Origin: an uncultured Phycisphaerales bacterium
GTDB taxonomy: Bacteria > Planctomycetota > Phycisphaerae > Sedimentisphaerales > Anaerobacaceae
Direction: 5' to 3'
Length of the DNA stretch: 11,008 bases
NCBI GenBank assembly: GCA_937868145.1
Contig: CALMMH010000826.1
Coordinates: 1-11,008, forward strand
The notes under the pieces were generated by a model. That model saw nothing but the letters and a program-made list of their open reading frames with translations, did no database searches and was not told the origin of the DNA. A program made the position numbers and the translations under genes. Positions 6,093 through 11,008 of the stretch are shown here, piece after piece; the first letter of the stretch is position 1; each line of letters starts with the position of its first letter.

Positions 6093-7103
6093 TTACGGCT
6101 GATCGGGTTTCTTGGGCTTGGCGATCGACTCGCGCATCTGGGTGTCGGCCCCGATGTTCTTGAGACGGTAATAATCCATGATGCCGAGATTGCCGGCGCG
6201 GAAGGCTTCGGAGATCGCCAGCGGAACTTTCGCGTCGTTCTCCACGACCAACGCGCGCATTTCCTGCTCGCGGGCGACGGCCATGGCGCGGCGTTTCTCG
6301 GCCTCGGCCTTGGCACGCCGCATATCGGCTTCCGCCTGAGCCACCTGGAGCTGGGCGCCGACGTTGTCGCCGACGTCCACATCGGCAATGTCGATCGACA
6401 AAATCTCGAACGCCGTGCCGGCATCCAGGCCCTTTTCCAGCACCGCCTTGGAGATCCGGTCCGGGTTTTCCAGCACGTTCTTATAGGTGATCGCGCTGCC
6501 GATGGTCGTCACAATGCCTTCGCCGACGCGGGCGATGATCGTTTCCTCGGTGGCGCCGCCGACAAGCCTCTGGATGTTGGTTCGAACTGTGACGCGAGCC
6601 TTGGCCCGGAGTTGAATGCCGTCCTGAGCCACGGCATCGATGGTTTCCTTGCCCTTTTTCGGATCGGGGCAATCAATCACCTTTGGATTGACGCTGGTCT
6701 GAATGGCGTCGAGAATATCCCGTCCGGCCAGGTCGATGGCTGTGGCGGTCTTGTAACTCAGATCGATGTTGGCGCGATCGGCCGCGATGAGCGCCCGCAC
6801 GACGTTGGGCACCCGACCCCCCGCCAGGTAATGACTTTCCAGGTCTTTCGTGGTCAATTGCAGGCCCGCCTGCACCGCCGTGATCTTGCTCAACACGATC
6901 GTCCGGGAATCGACTCGCCGCAACCACATGCCGATGAGATCCGACAGCCGCACGTCGGCGCGGGAAAAATACGCCTGCAACCACAGTCTCGCGAATTTCA
7001 GCATGACCAATCCGGCGACGAGTACGACGATGCCGACGACAATGAGAATCCCGGTTGTGACCGGGTCGGCGGTCTGCATCAATACACATGTTGTCTGTGA
7101 CAT
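6093..7103 (-). CDS. floA: Flotillin-like protein FloA (SPFH/band-7 family)
   Basis: The 336-residue protein matches FloA (formerly YqfA), which is about 330 residues long in Bacillus. A membrane-associated hydrophobic segment at about 17-37 is followed by the characteristic FSRADVRLSDLIGMWLRRVD region. The SPFH domain covers roughly 60-250 with GGRVPNVVRALIAADRA, RARVTVRTNIQRLVGGATEETIIARVGEG and IDIADVDVGDNVGA. An Ala/Glu-rich coiled coil (about 253-285) precedes a C-terminal tail. FloA proteins oligomerise at the cytoplasmic membrane and organise membrane microdomains, influencing fluidity, secretion and signalling. AAAGGA (7116-7111) lies 7 bases before the ATG. It starts 15 bases after the short NfeD gene and precedes a small membrane protein. 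Co-occurrence with NfeD proteins is a widely conserved arrangement and makes the call secure. Confidence 0.96.
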   Translation of the reverse strand: MSQTTCVLMQTADPVTTGILIVVGIVVLVAGLVMLKFARLWLQAYFSRADVRLSDLIGMWLRRVDSRTIVLSKITAVQAGLQLTTKDLESHYLAGGRVPNVVRALIAADRANIDLSYKTATAIDLAGRDILDAIQTSVNPKVIDCPDPKKGKETIDAVAQDGIQLRAKARVTVRTNIQRLVGGATEETIIARVGEGIVTTIGSAITYKNVLENPDRISKAVLEKGLDAGTAFEILSIDIADVDVGDNVGAQLQVAQAEADMRRAKAEAEKRRAMAVAREQEMRALVVENDAKVPLAISEAFRAGNLGIMDYYRLKNIGADTQMRESIAKPKKPDQP

Positions 7104-7118
7104 TTCTCGATCCTTTCT

Positions 7119-7622
7119 CTAAGCCTCATCCATGGCCCGAACGGTCACCTGAGTCCCCTCGACGCGAATGACCTTGACCTGGTTGTCCTTCTGTAGGTAC
7201 CCTCTTTCGGCGACGCATTCAATCCTTCGTCCGTCAAAATCACACATCCCCACCGGTCGCATCGTCGTCAGCACGCGGCCCGTGTGTCCGATCAACTTCG
7301 CCAACTCCGGCGCATCGGCAATCGCGTCGCCGCGATCCCGCACGGGTGGAGTCAGAATCACTCGTTTGCCGAATCGCGTTTTCGGCAGGATCTTGTAGGC
7401 CATCACCAGCAATGAGGGAACCATCAAGATGGCCACAACGACGCCGATCCAGCCGGCCATGGGGCTGTGCTGAAAGAAAATCGTCACGCCGCCGACCAGA
7501 CAGGCCAGGGAACAGATGCTCAGAAGCCCGAAGCTCGGAATGAACACCTCGGCCACCAGCAACGCGGCACAAGCCGCATAGAGAAAAACTGCAAATAGAA
7601 GCCACCAATCCACGGGCGTCAC
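7119..7622 (-). CDS. Short NfeD-family membrane protein (no protease domain)
   Basis: The 167-residue protein has two to three transmembrane helices within residues 7-78, including a VAEVFIPSFGLL turn typical of NfeD. A C-terminal OB-fold at about 110-163 (LIGHTGRVLTTMRPVGMCDFDGRRIECVAERGYL) follows. This is the short NfeD form lacking the ClpP-like protease. NfeD OB-folds are thought to interact with flotillin-type SPFH proteins encoded next to them, as here with FloA 15 bases downstream. The start is GTG at 7622, with GGAAGG just upstream; a second GTG three codons later is possible. It lies 31 bases after the long NfeD gene in the same operon. Its domain layout overlaps the end of the long protein, so the operon carries two NfeD OB-folds. 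Confidence 0.9.
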   Translation of the reverse strand: MTPVDWWLLFAVFLYAACAALLVAEVFIPSFGLLSICSLACLVGGVTIFFQHSPMAGWIGVVVAILMVPSLLVMAYKILPKTRFGKRVILTPPVRDRGDAIADAPELAKLIGHTGRVLTTMRPVGMCDFDGRRIECVAERGYLQKDNQVKVIRVEGTQVTVRAMDEA

Positions 7623-7653
7623 TTTCCTTCCGCAACTTGTCGCTTTTTCGTTT

Positions 7654-9210
7654 CTACGCCTGGCCGCCGGATTCCGCGGGTTTCACGACGACCCGGCTAC
7701 CTTGTATCGCGATTATCGTGACCTTCGTGCCTTTGTCAAGGAACTCCCCGTCAGATACGACATCGACGATCGCATCGCCGAAGCGAGCCTTGCCCGCCGG
7801 TCGCAATCGTGTGACGGTTTCGCCTGCATCCTTTACGTGCAATTGCCGACCGGCGTTCTCCGGCGGGGCGGTCATGCTGATCTGCGATCCGGTCCCCCTG
7901 CCCGAAACGGCCGGGGCCAGAATCAGTCCGCTCATGAATCCCAGCTTGGGCAGATAGCGCGACAAGATCCACGCCAGCACGAGGAAACCGAGGAATCCCA
8001 AAGTCAGCGATAGCGCGCCGGCTGAGAGCGAGCTCCAGTCGGCCGACGTTTTCGGCCAGGGAAACTCGTCCGGGGCGTTGCGAATCAGCATGCCGAAGAA
8101 TCCCAGGAGAATCAGTGCAATGCCCAGGATTCCCGCGACCCCAAAGCCGGGCAGAACGAACAACTCGATCAACAGGAGTACGATTCCGATGAACAGGATC
8201 GCGATTTCAACCCAGTTGGCCATGCCGACCAGGTACTTGCTGCCCAGCATCATCGCAAAGCAGATCACGGCCACGATGCCGGGCAGGCCGAAGCCCGGCG
8301 TGCTGAATTCGATGTACACGCCCAGCATCGCCAGCATGACCAGCACTCCCATGACCGCGGGCGAGCTGAGCCAACTGACCATGTGTTCCGACCAACTCGG
8401 TTCGAGGACGATCGGCTGGCCGCCGAATCGCACGCCGTCGCGAGCGGCCAGAAACGCCAAGGCTTCGTTCACATCGCTCACGACCGCCCTTGCGATGCCG
8501 TATTCATGAGCCTGCGAGGCGGTCAGCGTCAGCAGTTCATCATCCCCGTTGATTTCCTGGGCGCCTTTGACGTCGTACAGATTGGCGTCGGTGGGCAAGC
8601 TTTCGCCTTCGAAGAATTCGTACTCGCCGGTCTGGAGGTTCCGCACGCGGTAGACCTCGATCTGGACGGTCACCATGGCTTTGAGCAGCAACTTGGGGTA
8701 GCCGTTGGCCTCTGCAGCTCGCTCGAATATCGCCCGGATGAAGCTCTCGGCCTTCTCTCGTTCGACCCCTTCGAGCTTTTCGCCCATGCTGATCGGGGCC
8801 GAGTCGCCGATGGTCGTGTTCGTCTGCATGACGATGTCTTCACAGGAGACGCTGATGAGAGCCCCGGCGGAGATCGCCTCTGTGGCGACATACGCAACGG
8901 TGTGTCCGCGTGCGGCGACGTCCTGGATCAAGTACTTGGCAATGTCGTCGGCGGAATCGACCCTGCCGCCGTAGGTGCTGATTCTGTAGATCAAGTACTC
9001 GGCGCCCTCTTCCAGCGCGATCCCGGTGCGACGCTTGATGGAGTAGAACAACGCCGGATCGATCATGCCTTCGCAGGGGATGATCGCGGCCTTGGAGTCT
9101 CGCGAAACGCCGGCAGGTGCAGTGGGCTCATCCCCCCGGGTCCGGCCGGTAAAAAACCACGCCAGCGCACACAACGTCAGAACCGAAGCCAGTCGAAGTC
9201 TCTTTCTCAT
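7654..9210 (-). CDS. Long NfeD protein with ClpP-class serine protease domain
   Basis: From the chosen ATG the protein is 518 residues. A signal peptide (RKRLR then LASVLTLCALAWFF, about 1-25) is followed by a ClpP/SppA-like protease domain at about 43-260, with STYGGRVDSADDIAKYLI and the nucleophile region EAISAGAL (probable Ser114); Lys153 is the likeliest general base by spacing. Several membrane helices span about 283-417, and an OB-fold lies at about 457-510 (GKARFGDAIVDVVSDGEFLDKG). Related archaeal PH1510 cleaves hydrophobic peptides near stomatin. The frame stays open to 9339, but those extra 43 residues are not signal-like. The promoter immediately upstream fits a start at 9210. It is the first gene of the operon with short NfeD, FloA and a small membrane protein. 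The family is equivalent in layout to Bacillus YqeZ; the catalytic residue assignment is by alignment from memory. Confidence 0.92.
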   Translation of the reverse strand: MRKRLRLASVLTLCALAWFFTGRTRGDEPTAPAGVSRDSKAAIIPCEGMIDPALFYSIKRRTGIALEEGAEYLIYRISTYGGRVDSADDIAKYLIQDVAARGHTVAYVATEAISAGALISVSCEDIVMQTNTTIGDSAPISMGEKLEGVEREKAESFIRAIFERAAEANGYPKLLLKAMVTVQIEVYRVRNLQTGEYEFFEGESLPTDANLYDVKGAQEINGDDELLTLTASQAHEYGIARAVVSDVNEALAFLAARDGVRFGGQPIVLEPSWSEHMVSWLSSPAVMGVLVMLAMLGVYIEFSTPGFGLPGIVAVICFAMMLGSKYLVGMANWVEIAILFIGIVLLLIELFVLPGFGVAGILGIALILLGFFGMLIRNAPDEFPWPKTSADWSSLSAGALSLTLGFLGFLVLAWILSRYLPKLGFMSGLILAPAVSGRGTGSQISMTAPPENAGRQLHVKDAGETVTRLRPAGKARFGDAIVDVVSDGEFLDKGTKVTIIAIQGSRVVVKPAESGGQA

Positions 9211-9217
9211 GACTGGG

Positions 9218-9246
9218 ATTCTATCGGCCTTCTGCCGCGTTGGCAA
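9218..9246 (-). promoter_or_regulatory. Promoter of the nfeD-floA operon, predicting a leaderless transcript
   Basis: On the minus strand, TTGCCA (9246-9241), a 17-base spacer and TAGAAT (9223-9218) form a good sigma-70-type promoter. Only 7 bases (9217-9211) separate the -10 from the ATG at 9210, so transcription should start at the ATG or one base before it. No Shine-Dalgarno exists there, consistent with leaderless translation. Confidence 0.65.
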
Positions 9247-9262
9247 CCCGCGGTTTACAAGA

Positions 9263-9292
9263 TCGGAGGCATTCCAAAATTCTCCCCTCCGA
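9263..9292 (-). terminator. Hairpin after the aminotransferase gene, no U-tract
   Basis: TCGGAGG (9263-9269) and CCTCCGA (9286-9292) form a perfect 7-bp stem with a 16-base loop. It begins 18 bases downstream of the aminotransferase stop and upstream of the nfeD promoter. No T-run follows on the minus strand. It plausibly marks the end of the aminotransferase transcript. Confidence 0.4.
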
Positions 9293-9310
9293 CCCCCTTC
9301 CAAGCTTTGA

Positions 9311-10420
9311 TTACGCCATGCGACAAAGGATGTCAACACCCTGGCGGATTTTCTCGTCGGTCGTCGCGAAGCTGATCCGGAAATGCGTGTCCCGCTCGCT
9401 AAAGACGTTGCCCGGGATCACCAGCATGTTGTTCTGAATCGCCCGCTTGACGAAGTCGTTGCCGGTGCCGCTCGGGGCCTTGACGAACGCGTAGAACGCC
9501 CCTTGCGGCTTGGCCAGCTCGAACTTGCTCTTGAGGCCGTTGAACAACAGATCCCGCTTGCGGACATAACCCTTGACGAGATCGCTGACGTCGTAGTTCA
9601 TCGCGGCCGCGGCGGCTTTCTGGAACGGCGTCGGGGCACAGACGAACGTGTATTGCTGAATTTTGAGCATCTCTTCCAGAACAGGGCGAAGCGCTGCCGG
9701 CGCGGCGACGTAGGCCAATCGCCAGCCGGTCATCGCGTGGCTCTTGCTGAAGCCTCGCATTACGAGCACGTTTTCATAGTACTTGGCGATGCTGGTGGCC
9801 GGACCGTCGTAACTGAAGGTTTCGTAGATCTCGTCGGTGAGCACGAGCACGTCTTTCTTGGCCGCGACTTTGGCCAAGGCCTCGACTTCGGCGGCCGAGT
9901 ACACGATTCCCGTCGGGTTGGCCGGCGAGTTCAGGATGATCAGCTTGGTCTTGTCGGTGATCGCGGCGGCGATCTTCTCGACTGGGAGCCGGAAATCGGG
10001 ATAGCTGTCGACGAAGACGCACTTGCCGCCCAGCAGGTTGACCAGATGCTTGTACATGACGAAGTACGGATCGGGGATGATGACCTCATCGCCCGGATTG
10101 ACCAGCGTCATGAACGCCAGGAGCAGGCCGCCGCTGACGCCGCTGGCGACCAGGACCGAGGGGTTTTTCCAGCCGAACTCGGCGGTGATCTGGGCGGAGA
10201 TCCGTTCCAGGAGATCCTTTTCCCCGGCGGTCTGTGAGTACCGATTGAATCCGGCCTCGATGGCTTTGATCGCCTCGCGTTTGAGCGGCTCGGGCACGTC
10301 GAAATCCGGCTGGCCGATCGAAAAATTGACCGGGTCCTTCAGATCTCCCGCCAAAGCGAACACCTTGCGTATCCCGCTCGCATCAATCAGACTCATTCGA
10401 TCCGCAACCAGCTTCTTCAT
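9311..10420 (-). CDS. Pyridoxal-phosphate aminotransferase, class I/II (aspartate-type)
   Basis: The 369-residue protein has the fold-type I aminotransferase signatures. These are FSIGQPDFDVP near the N-terminus, YSQTAGEKDLLERI (61-74), NSPANPTG (164-171, cofactor-contacting Asn168), DEIYE (Asp196, Tyr199), and the PLP-lysine motif RGFSKSHAMTGWRLAY with Lys226. Arg348 in HFRISFA fits the carboxylate-binding arginine. It transfers an amino group between an amino acid and a 2-oxo acid, probably aspartate or an aromatic or neutral residue; the substrate cannot be fixed from sequence reading alone, so no symbol is assigned. The enzyme is cytoplasmic. Length is slightly shorter than the usual 390 but no motif is missing. 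The ATG at 10420 has only a weak ribosome site (GGTAAG). It is transcribed divergently from the Tat gene and ends 100 bases before the nfeD start. Confidence 0.94.
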   Translation of the reverse strand: MKKLVADRMSLIDASGIRKVFALAGDLKDPVNFSIGQPDFDVPEPLKREAIKAIEAGFNRYSQTAGEKDLLERISAQITAEFGWKNPSVLVASGVSGGLLLAFMTLVNPGDEVIIPDPYFVMYKHLVNLLGGKCVFVDSYPDFRLPVEKIAAAITDKTKLIILNSPANPTGIVYSAAEVEALAKVAAKKDVLVLTDEIYETFSYDGPATSIAKYYENVLVMRGFSKSHAMTGWRLAYVAAPAALRPVLEEMLKIQQYTFVCAPTPFQKAAAAAMNYDVSDLVKGYVRKRDLLFNGLKSKFELAKPQGAFYAFVKAPSGTGNDFVKRAIQNNMLVIPGNVFSERDTHFRISFATTDEKIRQGVDILCRMA

Positions 10421-10476
10421 GACACACTTACCATTTCCACCGGAATCAATATGACAGAAAAGAGCACAGAACAGCT

Positions 10477-10504
10477 ATCGTACCGGCCGAACTTGTGTTG
10501 ACAA
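10477..10504 (-). promoter_or_regulatory. Promoter of the aminotransferase gene with overlapping inverted repeat
   Basis: On the minus strand TTGTCA (10504-10499), a 16-base spacer and TACGAT (10482-10477) form a sigma-70-like promoter, giving a leader of about 50 bases. The inverted repeat ACTTGT-GTTG-ACAAGT (10491-10506) covers the -35 box and could bind a regulator. Function of the repeat is inferred from position. Confidence 0.5.
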
Positions 10505-10523
10505 GTGAAAAATGGCTCCGGCT

Positions 10524-10552
10524 TTGCCAGGGCGACGCCAGGTCGGTATAAT
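10524..10552 (+). promoter_or_regulatory. Near-consensus promoter of the Tat gene
   Basis: TTGCCA (10524-10529), a 17-base spacer and a perfect TATAAT (10547-10552) make the best promoter in the window. The predicted start is near 10559, leaving about 100 bases of leader. The -35 hexamer and spacer match those of the nfeD-floA promoter. Confidence 0.8.
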
Positions 10553-10571
10553 CGACGGCATGTGGTTTTCC

Positions 10572-10613
10572 GACCGGTGAAACAATTCCCCCGGTCAGGG
10601 CGTATAGTACGCC
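10572..10613 (+). promoter_or_regulatory. Two stem-loops in the Tat gene leader
   Basis: GACCGG (10572-10577) pairs with CCGGTC (10591-10596), and just after it GGCGTA (10599-10604) pairs with TACGCC (10608-10613) around a TAG loop. Both are perfect 6-bp stems inside the predicted untranslated leader. No known riboswitch is recognised, and the second element could instead be a DNA operator. Confidence 0.35.
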
Positions 10614-10662
10614 ATCGGTCTTGCGTGGCGGGAATCGAATCGTGGCTTTGGATGGAGTCTCT

Positions 10663-11008
10663 ATGACTGGGCTTATGCAAAATATTGCGTTCATCTCGAT
10701 GCCGGGCGGCCCCGAATGGGTGGTCATCCTGATCATCGGCTTGCTGGTTTTCGGTCGGCGTTTGCCCGAAGTGGCCCGCGGCCTGGGCAAGAGCGTGAAC
10801 GAGTTCAAGAAAGGCATGCGGGAGTTCCAGGAAAGCGCCAACGAGGTGACTCGCGATGTCGACAAGGTCACCAGCGAAGTCGCCTCGGAGGTGAAGGATG
10901 CTGCCGGCGTGAACGACTATGGGTATCACGAGCCGAGCACCGCGACCGACTACAACACCGGCAACTACACCCCCTACAGTCCCCCTGCTTCAGATGCCCC
11001 TGCTTCCG
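10663..11008 (+). CDS. TatA/TatB-family twin-arginine translocase subunit, partial at right edge
   Basis: The 115 visible residues start with a short periplasmic-side stretch, then a single membrane helix (WVVILIIGLLVF, about 19-30). The diagnostic FGRRLPEVARGLGKSVNEFKKGMREF (30-55) encodes the FG hinge and amphipathic helix of TatA-type proteins. A charged helical region (about 56-82) and a Tyr/Asn/Pro-rich tail follow, running off the window; the final codons contain a duplicated CCCCTGCTTC. TatA subunits form the pore of the Tat system, which exports folded proteins carrying a twin-arginine signal. GGAG (10654-10657) is 5 bases before the ATG. TatA versus TatB cannot be settled here, and no tatC is visible in the window. 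The long acidic tail is more extended than in minimal TatA proteins. It is driven by a strong promoter, divergent from the aminotransferase. Confidence 0.9.
   Translation, partial: MTGLMQNIAFISMPGGPEWVVILIIGLLVFGRRLPEVARGLGKSVNEFKKGMREFQESANEVTRDVDKVTSEVASEVKDAAGVNDYGYHEPSTATDYNTGNYTPYSPPASDAPAS

Noticed and set aside
5619..7100. 493-codon open frame on the plus strand
   Set aside because: It lies antisense to floA and the small membrane protein gene, both with clear family features and ribosome sites. Its translation is low in recognisable domains and is a GC-driven shadow.
9211..9339. 43-residue N-terminal extension of long NfeD
   Set aside because: It would bury the signal peptide internally, it lacks signal character, and it overlaps the aminotransferase end and the promoter.
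8383..9375. 330-codon plus-strand frame opposite long nfeD
   Set aside because: Antisense to a clear protease-NfeD protein; no family signature.
10498..10503. Perfect TTGACA on the plus strand upstream of tat
   Set aside because: It is 43 bases from the TATAAT; TTGCCA at 10524-10529 is at the correct 17-base spacing.
10982..11008. Duplicated CCCCTGCTTC at the right edge as a tandem repeat array
   Set aside because: Only two copies are visible, within coding sequence for a Pro/Ala/Ser tail, and the window ends there.

Overview
The window looks like ordinary chromosome from a GC-rich Gram-negative-type bacterium. Genes are densely packed, several start at GTG or TTG, housekeeping-style promoters are recognisable, and no insertion sequence, phage gene, CRISPR array, tRNA or rRNA is visible. 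The mix of a flotillin/NfeD cluster, a soluble kinase, TPR proteins and a TatA-type protein, plus the tail motif of the small membrane protein at 5412-6068, fits Planctomycetota (Phycisphaerae-like). This assignment is an inference from protein style and was not tested by search.

Left block (1-3392). On the minus strand, a soluble histidine kinase (1985-2782) is followed by two paralogous CNNM/CorC-type membrane proteins (717-1988, and 1-720 running off the left edge). Both junctions are 4-base ATGA overlaps, so the three are probably translationally coupled. Divergently, a receiver-only response regulator lies on the plus strand (2904-3392). The 121-base gap between kinase and regulator has two good promoter candidates facing each other, with a perfect 10-bp palindrome on the regulator's -10 box and the kinase's ribosome binding site. 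Kinase and receiver are a plausible two-component pair, with the CNNM proteins as possible partners in divalent-cation handling.

Middle block (3393-5411). A 266-base gap opens with a 13-bp hairpin and leads to a 533-residue cytoplasmic TPR protein (3659-5260). That gene ends in another strong hairpin, in a convergent intergenic region.

Right block (5412-11008). The minus-strand order is an aspartate-type aminotransferase (9311-10420), then long NfeD with a serine-protease domain (7654-9210), short NfeD (7119-7622), flotillin-like FloA (6093-7103) and a small single-pass membrane protein (5412-6068). The last four form a membrane-microdomain operon. Its promoter places the transcript start at or within about one base of the long nfeD ATG, which suggests a leaderless mRNA. 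Divergent from the aminotransferase, a TatA/TatB-family twin-arginine translocase subunit (10663 to the right edge) has a near-consensus promoter and a roughly 100-base structured leader.

The most interesting points are the kinase-CNNM-CNNM operon with its overlapping divergent control region, the unannotated partner gene in the flotillin operon, the apparently leaderless nfeD start, and strong gene-end hairpins without U-tracts. No clearly novel defence, mobile or biosynthetic system was found.
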